Assembly (NCBI GenBank): GCA_017792405.1
Contig: CP051231.1
Location: forward strand, 611,390-675,389
DNA length: 64,000 bases
Direction: 5' to 3'
DNA from: Oceanicola sp.
GTDB lineage: Bacteria; Pseudomonadota; Alphaproteobacteria; Rhodobacterales; Rhodobacteraceae
The notes under the pieces were generated by a model. The model worked only from the letters and a program-made list of their open reading frames with translations, ran no database searches and was not told the origin of the DNA. Position 1 is the first letter of the stretch. Each line of letters begins with the position of its first letter. Made by a program: the position numbers and the translations under genes. Positions 34,675 to 42,659 of this stretch are shown here, piece after piece.

Positions 34675-36036
34675 TCAAGCGACCTCGGCAAACACCTTGC
34701 CAAGCGCCCCTTCGAGCTTCCCGAACATCTCCTCCATCTGACCCTCGGTCATGATGAACGGCGGGCACAGCACGATCGACTGCCCCAGCGGGCGGCAAAT
34801 CAGCCCCTCATCGGTGCAGGCATTCGCGATCCGCTCGCTTACCGAGAGCGAGCCATCAAACGGCACCTTCCCGGCCTTGTCCGCCACCGCTTCCAAGGCC
34901 CCCATCAGCCCGCGCCCGCGCACCTCGCCGATGTTGGACATCTCGCCGATCCGCGCCATCCCGGCCTCGAACATTGGTGTCAGCTCCCGGACCCGTTCGA
35001 TCAACCCTTCCTCAAGGATCACCTCGATCGCCTTGAGCGCAATGGCGCAGCCCACCGGATGCCCGGAGGCCGTAAACCCGTGCGGAAACTCCTCGATCGC
35101 CTCGCTCGCCGCCTGCACCCGGTCCGCCAGTTCCGGCCCGAGGATCACCGCCCCCATGGGGAAGAACCCGGCGGTGAGGCACTTCGAGGAGATGATCGCA
35201 TCAGGCACGAACCCGTAGCTCTCGCAGCCCCACACAGCGCCCGTGCGCCCGAAGCCGCAAATCACCTCATCCGAGATCAGCGGAATCCCGTGCTTTTTCA
35301 GCACCTTCTGCACCGCCTGAAAATACCCCACCGGCGCAGGGATAACCCCGCCCGCGCCCATCACCGGCTCGGCGAAGAAGCCCGCAATCGTGTCGGCCCC
35401 CTCCCGCGCAATCACATCCTCAAGCTCCGCCGCCAGCCGGGCGACGAACTCATCCTCGCTCTCGCCGGGCAAGCCCTCGCGCCAGTAATGCGGGCAGGTC
35501 AGGTGCAAAAACCCATCCAGCGGCAGCCCGAAAACCTCGTTATAGGGCTTGCCCGTCATCGAGGCGCTCACAGCCGTCACCCCGTGATAGGCATTCTTCC
35601 GCGTCAAGATCTTCCGCCGCTGCGGCTTGCCCTCGGCCCCGGCAAGGAACCAGAGCATCTTGACCATCGTGTCATTCGCCTCGCTCCCCGAGTTGGTGTA
35701 AAACACCCGCCCCCGGTCAAACGGCGAGACCTCCACCAGCTTCTCCGAGAGCATCACCGTCTGGTCGCTCATCCGGCCAAAGAAGGCATGGTAGCCCGGA
35801 AACCGCGCATAGGCCTCCTGCGCCGCCTGCGTCAGCCCCGGATGGTCAAAGCCCGCCACCATGTTCCACAGGCCGGAGTTGGCATCGAGATACCGCCGCC
35901 CATGCACATCCACCACATAGGGCCCCTCGCCATGGGTCAGCACCACCGTTCCACGGTCGTGGATCGTCGGCAGATCGGTGAAGCCATAAAGGGTTGCGGC
36001 CTCTGCGCGGGCCTCCCAGCTTTGCGGTTTGTTCAT
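34675..36036 (-). CDS. Class III (omega) aminotransferase
   Basis: 453 residues from the ATG at 36036, with GGAGG 5 bases upstream, overlapping the stop of the GFA gene (ATGA). PLP-dependent: NSGSEANDTMVK binds the phosphate, Asp256 is in ISDEVICGFGRTG, and Lys285 in IISSKCLTAGFFPMG forms the Schiff base. The group includes omega-amino acid, putrescine, taurine and beta-alanine:pyruvate aminotransferases. A LysR gene is divergent to the GFA/aminotransferase pair and is the likely regulator. Confidence 0.88.
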   Translation of the reverse strand: MNKPQSWEARAEAATLYGFTDLPTIHDRGTVVLTHGEGPYVVDVHGRRYLDANSGLWNMVAGFDHPGLTQAAQEAYARFPGYHAFFGRMSDQTVMLSEKLVEVSPFDRGRVFYTNSGSEANDTMVKMLWFLAGAEGKPQRRKILTRKNAYHGVTAVSASMTGKPYNEVFGLPLDGFLHLTCPHYWREGLPGESEDEFVARLAAELEDVIAREGADTIAGFFAEPVMGAGGVIPAPVGYFQAVQKVLKKHGIPLISDEVICGFGRTGAVWGCESYGFVPDAIISSKCLTAGFFPMGAVILGPELADRVQAASEAIEEFPHGFTASGHPVGCAIALKAIEVILEEGLIERVRELTPMFEAGMARIGEMSNIGEVRGRGLMGALEAVADKAGKVPFDGSLSVSERIANACTDEGLICRPLGQSIVLCPPFIMTEGQMEEMFGKLEGALGKVFAEVA

Positions 36037-36419
36037 GGTGCCTCCGGTGGCAAGAGATGAGCCGCCAACCACGGCAAGGCCTCATCGGTGTGATAGCTGC
36101 GATCGGGCGCGTAGCGCTCGGGGTGGTCGAGCTGCGCGGCCAGAAAATGGGTCTCATCGGGGTAATTGGCAACGGCATAGGAGAGCGGCGCGCCGCATTG
36201 GGTGCAAAAGCAGCGTTCCACATCCGGGCGGGAGCGGTGGCGTCCCGGCGCCCGGCCCTCCCAGCGCCAAGCGCCGTTTCGCACGCCGACCCAGCCCACC
36301 ACCGGCGCGCCGCTCGCACGGCGGCAGCTCTCGCAGGTGCACAGGCCCTGCCAGAGCACCGCATCGGGCTCAAAGGCGAAGCGGGTCTCCCCGCAAAGGC
36401 AGCGTCCGGTTGTCTCCAT
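36033..36419 (-). CDS. GFA-family zinc-binding protein
   Basis: 128 residues from the ATG at 36419. Zinc-binding cysteines occur as CLCGETRF near the start, CTCESCRRASGAP and CFCTQCGAPLSY, the pattern of the glutathione-dependent formaldehyde-activating (GFA/CENP-V-like) family. A role in thiol-adduct handling is known for a few members; most are uncharacterised. Translationally coupled to the aminotransferase gene. Confidence 0.85.
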   Translation of the reverse strand: METTGRCLCGETRFAFEPDAVLWQGLCTCESCRRASGAPVVGWVGVRNGAWRWEGRAPGRHRSRPDVERCFCTQCGAPLSYAVANYPDETHFLAAQLDHPERYAPDRSYHTDEALPWLAAHLLPPEAP

Positions 36420-36517
36420 GGCCGCGACCCTGACCGAGTTGCGCAGCCTCCGCAATGGCCATAGCGTGCGCCCATCCACGGAGCCGCCTATGCCCGCCAA
36501 CACATGACAGACGCGAC

Positions 36518-37483
36518 ATGACAGACAAGACGGGCCGCATCACCCTCTGGCAGGTCGAGGTCTTCCTCGCCACCGCCGAGGAGGGGGCCGTTTCGGCGGC
36601 CGCACGGCGGCTCGGGGCGTCGGCCTCCGCCGTCAGCCAGCAGCTCACCGCGCTGGAGGGGGCAATGGGCGTGCCGCTGATGGATCGCTCGACCCGCCCC
36701 GTCGCCCTCACCCCCGCCGGCCAGGCGCTGAAGCGCCGGGCGCAGAACATCCTCAACGAGGCCGCAGCCGCCCGCGCCGAGATCGCCGGGGGCGACATGG
36801 CCGCGCTCACCTCGCTGCGCCTCGGCATGATCGAGGATTTCGACGCCGATGTAACGCCCCGCCTTCTGAGTTCGATGGCCGGTGAGCTGGCCGCCTGCCA
36901 GTTCCTGCTGGAAACCGGCGCCTCCCACCACCTCTTCGACCTGCTCGATACCCGCACGCTCGACGTGGTCGTCGCCGCCGACATCGGCGCCGCGGCGGAG
37001 TGGATGGAGGTGCATCCGCTGCTCACCGAGCCCTTCGTCGTCGCCGCGCCCCCCGGCGCGGTGGACCCGGCGGCAGACCTCGCAGCCCAGCTGCAAAAGC
37101 TGCCCCTCATCCAATACACCCAACGCCACCTGATGGGCCGCACCATCGCCGACCATCTGGCCCGCCAGAACCTGCGCCTCTCGCACCGCTTCGAACTGGA
37201 CAGTTACCACGCCATCATGGCGCTGGTGGCCGAAGGGGCCGGGTGGACGATCCTGACCCCCCTCGCACTGGCCCGCGCCCACCGCTTTCAGCAAAGCGCC
37301 GATATCCTGCCGCTCCCTTTCGCGCCGCTCTCGCGCACCATCTCGCTGAACGCCCGCGCAGGCGTGCTCTCCACCATGCCCGCCCGCATGGCCGCCAAGC
37401 TCCGCCCGCTGATCGACGAGCTGGTGGTCACGCCCTCGGTCGCCCGGCACCCCTGGCTGAAAGACGACCTGAAGCTGCTGTAG
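36518..37483 (+). CDS. LysR-family transcriptional regulator
   Basis: 321 residues from the ATG at 36518. HTH at residues 8-40 (LWQVEVFLATAEEGAVSAAA then RRLGASASAVSQQLTALE), DRSTRPVALTPAG after, and a binding-protein-like effector domain. Divergent from the GFA/aminotransferase pair across 98 bp, so probably their regulator. The 36455 in-frame start overlaps the opposite promoter and is not supported. Confidence 0.9.
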   Translation: MTDKTGRITLWQVEVFLATAEEGAVSAAARRLGASASAVSQQLTALEGAMGVPLMDRSTRPVALTPAGQALKRRAQNILNEAAAARAEIAGGDMAALTSLRLGMIEDFDADVTPRLLSSMAGELAACQFLLETGASHHLFDLLDTRTLDVVVAADIGAAAEWMEVHPLLTEPFVVAAPPGAVDPAADLAAQLQKLPLIQYTQRHLMGRTIADHLARQNLRLSHRFELDSYHAIMALVAEGAGWTILTPLALARAHRFQQSADILPLPFAPLSRTISLNARAGVLSTMPARMAAKLRPLIDELVVTPSVARHPWLKDDLKLL

Positions 37484-37536
37484 CTCGGGGCGTGTCCCGA
37501 AGCTGGCATGACCACACGCGCCGCCCCAAAGCAAAA

Positions 37537-37558
37537 GCGCCACCCCGAAGGATGGCGC
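37537..37558 (-). terminator. Rho-independent terminator of the DegT aminotransferase gene
   Basis: On the minus strand GCGCCA-10-base loop-TGGCGC is followed by TTTTGCTTT. Placed 25 bases after the stop at 37583, and it also faces the end of the LysR gene. Confidence 0.75.
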
Positions 37559-37582
37559 CTCGATCTTCCGGTCGATCCCGCC

Positions 37583-38767
37583 TCACTCGGCGGCAATCGC
37601 GCCCTTCACCTGGCTCGCGGCTTCCACCAGCGCGGAAGAGATATAATCCAGCTCCGCATCGGTCAGCCGCGCGGGCAAGCGCACGTCGCAGGCGCGCATC
37701 AGCATCGCGCGGGTCTGCGGCAGCTCCGGCACATCGCCGAGGAACTGCCAGTTCCAGAACGCCCGCGCATTGTCTTCGCTCATCCCGAAGACCTGCACCT
37801 TCACGCCCCGCGCTGCGCTGGCCTCGGCAAAGCTGCGCACCTCGGCGTCACTGAGGCCCACGAGGTTGAATTGGATCGAGTCCGGCGCGCGCAGCTCCCC
37901 CTCCAGCGGCGGCGGCACGTCAAGCCAAGGGCTCACGTTGAGGCTGGCGGCCACCCGGTCATGCCCGGCCCGACCATCGCGCACCCGGCGCGCCACCTCG
38001 CCCAACTGCGGGCGGATCACGGCGGCAGACAGGTTCTGCATCCGCATGTTGTAGAGCGGCAGCTTGTTCTGCCAGCGCTTGTAATGCGCCTCCAGCCCCA
38101 TGTTCTTTTTCCAGGCGTGCTCATAGGCGCCGCTCATGATCACCGCGCGCGCGACCAGCTCGGCGTCATCGGTGATAAGAATGCCGCCTTCGCCCGCGTT
38201 CACCAGCTTGTAGCTCTGGAACGAGAAACAACCGATCTTGCCGATGGTGCCGATCTTGCGGCCATGCCAGACGGTGCCGAGCGAATGGGCCGCGTCCTCC
38301 AGCACCGGGATACCGGCGGCATCGGCCAGTGCCATGATCGCATCCATGTCGGAGGTATGGCCGCGCATGTGGCTGATCAGCACGCAATCCACGCCCGGCA
38401 ACTTGGCCTCGAAGTCGGCCAGATCGACCCGGTAGTTCTCGCCCACCTCGCAGAGCACCGGCTCGCAATCGGCATGCACCACGGCAGAGGGAACGGCGGC
38501 AAAGGTGAAGGCGGGGATCAGCACCTTGGCCCCACGCGGCAGGTCCAGCGCTTTCAGCGACAGAAACAGCGCAGCGGAGCAGGAGGAAACGGCGAGGGCG
38601 TATTTCGAGCCCATCAGCTCGGCAAACTCGCGCTCCAGCAGGGCGACCGGCGCGTTTTCAGGCGCGGTGTAGCGGAACAGGTCGCCCGATTGCAGCAGGC
38701 GGTCGATCTCGGCGCGCGCCGCCTCGGGGATGGGTTCGGCGTCGTAGACGTTGGGAGCCTGTGTCAT
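37583..38767 (-). CDS. DegT/DnrJ/EryC1/StrS-family aminotransferase
   Basis: 394 residues from the ATG at 38767 (AAGAGG 9 bases upstream; a GTG immediately before it at 38770 is the alternative). PLP Lys187 lies in CFSFQSYKLVNAGEGG, with VLEDAAHSLG (Asp158) before it. This family makes amino sugars and aminocyclitols. There is no sugar nucleotide gene in the vicinity; it is the last gene of the leftward gamma-glutamylation run but has its own upstream operator, so a separate promoter is likely. Role unclear. Confidence 0.85.
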   Translation of the reverse strand: MTQAPNVYDAEPIPEAARAEIDRLLQSGDLFRYTAPENAPVALLEREFAELMGSKYALAVSSCSAALFLSLKALDLPRGAKVLIPAFTFAAVPSAVVHADCEPVLCEVGENYRVDLADFEAKLPGVDCVLISHMRGHTSDMDAIMALADAAGIPVLEDAAHSLGTVWHGRKIGTIGKIGCFSFQSYKLVNAGEGGILITDDAELVARAVIMSGAYEHAWKKNMGLEAHYKRWQNKLPLYNMRMQNLSAAVIRPQLGEVARRVRDGRAGHDRVAASLNVSPWLDVPPPLEGELRAPDSIQFNLVGLSDAEVRSFAEASAARGVKVQVFGMSEDNARAFWNWQFLGDVPELPQTRAMLMRACDVRLPARLTDAELDYISSALVEAASQVKGAIAAE

Positions 38768-38780
38768 CACTGCGTACCTC

Positions 38781-38808
38781 TTTCAGGTTTTCTGAAATGC
38801 TCTTTCAG
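38781..38808 (-). promoter_or_regulatory. Phased TTTCAG/CTGAAA operator upstream of DegT gene
   Basis: TTTCAG at 38781-38786, CTGAAA at 38792-38797 and TTTCAG at 38803-38808. Starts are spaced exactly 11 bases, so all three face the same side of the helix. Located 14-41 bases upstream of the start, overlapping the region where the ribosome site and promoter should be, as expected for a repressor site. Confidence 0.5.
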
Positions 38809-38992
38809 GAAACATGTAGCTTAAAGCGCAGGCACCCCCAAGTGAAATTTCGATAACAGACCCGTGGGTGGGAAAACGTTCTTCCACAAGCCGGGCCGCG
38901 CCGTCCCGTGGGGTGGCGCTCGCAACCGCAGTGCATGCCACTTTATGGTGCAGTCGTCATCTTCACTCTGAGCTGATCCCCAGCCTCACCCA

Positions 38993-39051
38993 AGCGCCGC
39001 CCCGGGGGACGGGACGGCGCTGCCCGGCGCCTTACGGCGCGCACCGGGCAG
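38993..39051 (-). repeat. Two-hairpin repeat, copy 1
   Basis: Hairpin A: AGCGCCGCCCCG (38993-39004) with CGGGACGGCGCT (39010-39021). Hairpin B: CTGCCCGG (39020-39027) with CCGGGCAG (39044-39051), spacer 16. Same geometry as copy 2 at 42534-42599. It begins 22 bases after the stop of the minus-strand oxidase gene, so it may act as a terminator or processing element. Confidence 0.7.
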
Positions 39052-39072
39052 GGCTTACCTCCTCAAGACGCT

Positions 39073-40380
39073 TCAAACCCCGAGCCGGTCCCGCATCGCG
39101 TACCACATCATCGCCGCCGTGGTGATCGGCGTCCTGAGCAGTGGCCCACCCGGAAAAGGCGGGGCAGGGAGCTTCGCCATCAAGTCGAAATCCGCCACAT
39201 CGCCGCCCACCGCGCGGGCCATGATCTCGCCCGCCTTGGTCGCCAGCGCCACGCCATGCCCGGAGTAGCCCCCGGCGGCTATGACCCCCGGCGCGACCCG
39301 CATGAAGAGCGGCACCCGCTTCACCGTGATCCCCAGCGTGCCGCCCCAGCCGTGGGTGATCTTCACCCCCTCCAGCTGCGGAAAGATCCGCTCCATCGGC
39401 CTGCGCACCTTGGCGGCGATATCGCGCGGAAAGCGGTAGCCATAGCTCTCGCCGCCGCCGAATATCAGCCGCCCGTCACCGCTCAGCCGGAAGTAGTTGA
39501 TCACGAACTTGCTGTCCGCCACCGCCACATTGCGCGGCATCACCTCCGCTGCACGGTCGCCCAGCGGCTCGGTCGCCACCACGTAGTTGTTGATCGGCAT
39601 GACGCGGGCCTGCATCTTCGGCGCCAGCCCCTCCATGTAGCCATTGCAGCCAAGGATCACCTGATCGGCAATCACCCGGCCCCGATCCGTGGCCACCAGC
39701 ACCTGCCCACCCTCGGGCGCGATCCGATGGACCTCGCTCATCTCATGCAACTGCGCCCCGGCGGCCTCGGCCCCGCGCGCGAGGCCAAAGGCATAGGCCA
39801 GCGGATGGATATGCCCCGCGACCCAATCCACCACGCCGCCCTTGTAGGCCTCCGTGCCGACAAAGCCGCGCACCCCGGCCTCGTCCAGCACCTCCTGATG
39901 CTCGTAGCCGTATTCGCTCCGCAGATAGGCCGAATAACCCGCCGCCTCCTCGGCCTCCTTGGCCTGCCAGAAGGAATGCAGAACCCCCGGCTGCCAGTCC
40001 GCCTCGGGCGCCAGCTCGTCCACCAGTGCCCGCACCAGCGCCACCGCCTCCTGCCCGATCCGCCAGTAGCCCTCGGCGGCGGCGCGGCCCAGCTTCGCCT
40101 CCAGCGCGTCCTGATGCATGTTCAGCCCCGGCGCGACCTGCCCGCCGTTGCGCCCAGAGGCGCCCCAGCCGACCCGCTGCGCCTCCACCAGCACCACCTT
40201 CGCCCCGGCTCGCGCCGCATGCAGCGCGGCGGACAGCCCGGTGAACCCGCCGCCCACCACGGCCACATCGGCCCGCACCTCGCCCTTCAGCGCAGGGTAG
40301 GGGCCGGGGGCCTCGGCGCTCGCGGCGTACCAACTCGACGTATGCTCGCCGCGCCTGCCGTTTGCGTAGAGCAGCCTCAT
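39073..40380 (-). CDS. puuB: FAD-dependent oxidoreductase, PuuB-like (gamma-glutamylputrescine oxidase-like)
   Basis: 435 residues from the ATG at 40380. The DAO-fold FAD motif is ADVAVVGGGFTGLSAALHAARAGAKVV at about residues 38-64, followed by GWGASGRNGGQVAPG, and the C-terminal GGYSGHGVALATKAGE. The family oxidises N-gamma-glutamyl amines or other secondary amines. It overlaps the stop of the glutamine-synthetase-like gene (ATGA), supporting a role downstream of gamma-glutamylation, as PuuB in E. coli. The gene symbol reflects similarity only. Confidence 0.85.
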   Translation of the reverse strand: MRLLYANGRRGEHTSSWYAASAEAPGPYPALKGEVRADVAVVGGGFTGLSAALHAARAGAKVVLVEAQRVGWGASGRNGGQVAPGLNMHQDALEAKLGRAAAEGYWRIGQEAVALVRALVDELAPEADWQPGVLHSFWQAKEAEEAAGYSAYLRSEYGYEHQEVLDEAGVRGFVGTEAYKGGVVDWVAGHIHPLAYAFGLARGAEAAGAQLHEMSEVHRIAPEGGQVLVATDRGRVIADQVILGCNGYMEGLAPKMQARVMPINNYVVATEPLGDRAAEVMPRNVAVADSKFVINYFRLSGDGRLIFGGGESYGYRFPRDIAAKVRRPMERIFPQLEGVKITHGWGGTLGITVKRVPLFMRVAPGVIAAGGYSGHGVALATKAGEIMARAVGGDVADFDLMAKLPAPPFPGGPLLRTPITTAAMMWYAMRDRLGV

Positions 40381-41732
40381 ACGTTCAGCAGCAGATGCTC
40401 GCGCTCCCACGGCGAGATCACCTGCATGAAGCCTTTGTATTCCAGCCGCTTCACCGCGAGGTAGACCTCGGCAAAGGCGTCGCCCAGCACCTCCTTGAGC
40501 GCGGCTTCGGCATCGAACAGCTCCAGCGCCTCGCCCAGCGTGGTCGGCACCTCGGCCTCGGCGGTATAGGCCTCCGATTTCGCCTCGGCGCGTGGCTCCT
40601 GCTTCTCGCGCAGGCCAAGCAGGCCACAGGCCAGCGAGGCGGCAATGCCGAGGTAAGGGTTGCAATCCATCCCCGGCAGGCGGTTCTCGATCCGCCGCGC
40701 CTCGGGGCCGCTTACCGGCACGCGCAGCCCCGTGGTGCGGTTGTCGCGCCCCCACTCGAGGTTGATCGGCGCGGAGTAGTCCGGCACGTAGCGGCGGTAG
40801 CTGTTCACATAGGGCGCGATCACCGCAATCGCGGCGGGCATATACCGCTGCAACCCGCTGATGAAATGCCCGAAAGCCGCGCTCTCGCTGCCGTCCTCGT
40901 TTGAAAAGATGTTCCGCCCCGTCGCGCGCTCGACCACCGAATGGTGAATGTGCATCGCGCTCCCCGGCTCATCCTGAATCGGCTTGGCCATGAAGGTGGC
41001 GTAGCTGTCATGCCGGAAGGCCGCCTCGCGGATCATCCGCTTGAAGTAGAAGATCTCGTCAGCCAGCAGCACCGGGTCGCCGTGGCGCAGGTTGATCTCG
41101 ATCTGCCCGGCGCCGCCCTCCTGCAGGATGCCGTCGATCTCGAAGCCCTGCGCCTCGGCAAAATCGTAGATATCGTCGATCACCGCGCCGAAGTCGTCGA
41201 TCGCGGCCATCGAATAGGCCTGCCGCGCCGCCGCCCGTCGCCCGGTCCGGCCCATCGGGGGCTGAATCTCATGCCCCGGGTCCACGTTGGGCGCCACGAG
41301 GTAGAACTCCATCTCCGGCGCCACCACCGGCGTCAGCCCCATTTCTTCGTAGAGCGCCACGATGCGCTTGAGCACATTGCGCGGGGCCACCGGCACCGGG
41401 TTGCCCTGCTGGTCGTTGATGTCGTGGATCACCTGCAGGGTTATGTCCGCTGTCCAGGGCGCTGCCGTGGCGGTGGAGTAATCGGGGGTCAACACCATGT
41501 CCGGCTCGGTGAAGGGCTGGTCTTCGAGGTCGGCCCATTCGCCGGTGATGGTCTGCTGAAAGATCGAGTTGGGCAGGTAGAAGTGGCTCTGCCGGGCGAA
41601 CTTGCTCGCCGGGGCCGCCTTGCCCCGCGCCACGCCCGCCAGATCGCCGACGATGCACTCCACCTCGTCAAGCCTGCGCCCTTCGATATAGGCCCGCGCG
41701 GCCTCGGGCAGCTGGTCGCGATAATCCTTCAT
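40377..41732 (-). CDS. puuA: Glutamine synthetase family, gamma-glutamylpolyamine synthetase-like
   Basis: 451 residues. Glutamine-synthetase beta-grasp and catalytic folds with APEMEFYLVAP (metal), GAGQIEINLRHGDPVLLAD, MHIHHSV (ATP/metal) and WGRDNRTTGLRVP and RRIENRLPGMDCNPYL (substrate/phosphate). The lack of the usual adenylation loop and the context (oxidase, amidotransferase, importer) point to ligation of glutamate to an amine, as PuuA. Both ends overlap neighbours (ATGA), so it is tightly coupled. Confidence 0.88.
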   Translation of the reverse strand: MKDYRDQLPEAARAYIEGRRLDEVECIVGDLAGVARGKAAPASKFARQSHFYLPNSIFQQTITGEWADLEDQPFTEPDMVLTPDYSTATAAPWTADITLQVIHDINDQQGNPVPVAPRNVLKRIVALYEEMGLTPVVAPEMEFYLVAPNVDPGHEIQPPMGRTGRRAAARQAYSMAAIDDFGAVIDDIYDFAEAQGFEIDGILQEGGAGQIEINLRHGDPVLLADEIFYFKRMIREAAFRHDSYATFMAKPIQDEPGSAMHIHHSVVERATGRNIFSNEDGSESAAFGHFISGLQRYMPAAIAVIAPYVNSYRRYVPDYSAPINLEWGRDNRTTGLRVPVSGPEARRIENRLPGMDCNPYLGIAASLACGLLGLREKQEPRAEAKSEAYTAEAEVPTTLGEALELFDAEAALKEVLGDAFAEVYLAVKRLEYKGFMQVISPWEREHLLLNV

Positions 41733-42424
41733 GCCCCGGCCTCCTGCCAGTCGCGCTCGGCCTTGAAAAAGTCCGCGATGTCATTGCCGAGCCGGGCGTT
41801 GTCCACCGGGGCCTCCAGCATCTTCTGGGCATAGGCCAGCCGCGCCTCGGGCACCGCGCCGCCGCGCACGTTGATCAGACCCTGAATCATCTTGCTGTCG
41901 AACTCCGGATGCGCCTGCACGCTCAGGATCTTGTCGCCGTACAGAAACGCCGCATGTTCGCAGAACTTGTTGGAGGAGATCGTCGCCGCCTCCTTCGGCG
42001 GCTCCACCACCTGATCCTGATGCCACGCGTTCAGCGCCACCACCTCGTTGCCCCACAAGTACTCCTGCCGGCCCACGCCCCAGCCCTTCTCGCTCAGCTC
42101 CACCTTGCCCCCCAGCGCCTGCGCGATCACCTGATGGCCAAAGCAGATGCCCACCATCGGCTTCGGCGCGGCATAGACCGCGCGGATGATCTGCTCCAGC
42201 GGCTCGATCCACGGCTCGTCGGAATAGGCCGCATAGCGCGAGCCGGTCACGAGCCAAGCGTCAGCGGCGTCGATCGAGTTCGGAAACTCCATGTCGCAGA
42301 CCGCCCAATGCGCGAACTGAAAGCCGTGGCCCTCCAGCAGCTTGGCGTAGATTTCGGGGTAGTCGCCCGTGTGCGGTTGCAGCTCGGGCGGGATGTGGCC
42401 GCATTGCAGAATGCCGATGAGCAT
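41729..42424 (-). CDS. Class I glutamine amidotransferase-like hydrolase
   Basis: 231 residues from the ATG at 42424. Catalytic Cys94 in MVGICFGHQVIAQALGG with His172/Glu174 in SVQAHPEFD complete the class I triad. PuuD-type enzymes of this superfamily hydrolyse gamma-glutamyl-GABA; this one looks more like the YfeJ-type group, so the exact gamma-glutamyl substrate is open. It sits between two glutamine-synthetase-like genes and overlaps the second (ATGA). Confidence 0.85.
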   Translation of the reverse strand: MLIGILQCGHIPPELQPHTGDYPEIYAKLLEGHGFQFAHWAVCDMEFPNSIDAADAWLVTGSRYAAYSDEPWIEPLEQIIRAVYAAPKPMVGICFGHQVIAQALGGKVELSEKGWGVGRQEYLWGNEVVALNAWHQDQVVEPPKEAATISSNKFCEHAAFLYGDKILSVQAHPEFDSKMIQGLINVRGGAVPEARLAYAQKMLEAPVDNARLGNDIADFFKAERDWQEAGA

Positions 42425-42533
42425 GGGGGCCTCCTTCTGGCTGGCTAGACGGTATTCTCCGCCGCAGGGGGCCGCAAGCGGTGTTGGTGGGCGTCGGTGT
42501 TTGGTGATTGCCAACCTACCAATCTGAGCGCTA

Positions 42534-42599
42534 GCCGTGCAGCGCCGCCCCGTGGGGCGGGACGGCGCTGCACGGCGCCTGCGGCTTGATTCCGTGCAG
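42534..42599 (-). repeat. Two-hairpin repeat, copy 2
   Basis: Long stem: GCCGTGCAGCGCCG (42534-42547) pairs perfectly with CGGCGCTGCACGGC (42563-42576); inner CCCG/CGGG extends it with one C-A mismatch. Hairpin B: CTGCACGG (42568-42575) with CCGTGCAG (42592-42599), spacer 16. The two stems share bases, so they are mutually exclusive. Lies 60 bases after the stop of the second glutamine-synthetase-like gene. Confidence 0.75.
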
Positions 42600-42659
42600 G
42601 TTCTCCGTGTCACCGGTGAAACGCAACTTCACACTGTCGGTTGGGTGCCAACCCACCCC

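Larger units (their letters stand above)
38771..39072. other. 302-bp intergenic region: promoter and hairpin repeats
   Basis: Contains, from right to left along the minus strand, the two-hairpin repeat (38993-39051) just after the oxidase gene, a degenerate third copy (38898-38920), and the TTTCAG operator (38781-38808) near the DegT start. No coding frame is supported. Confidence 0.6.
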
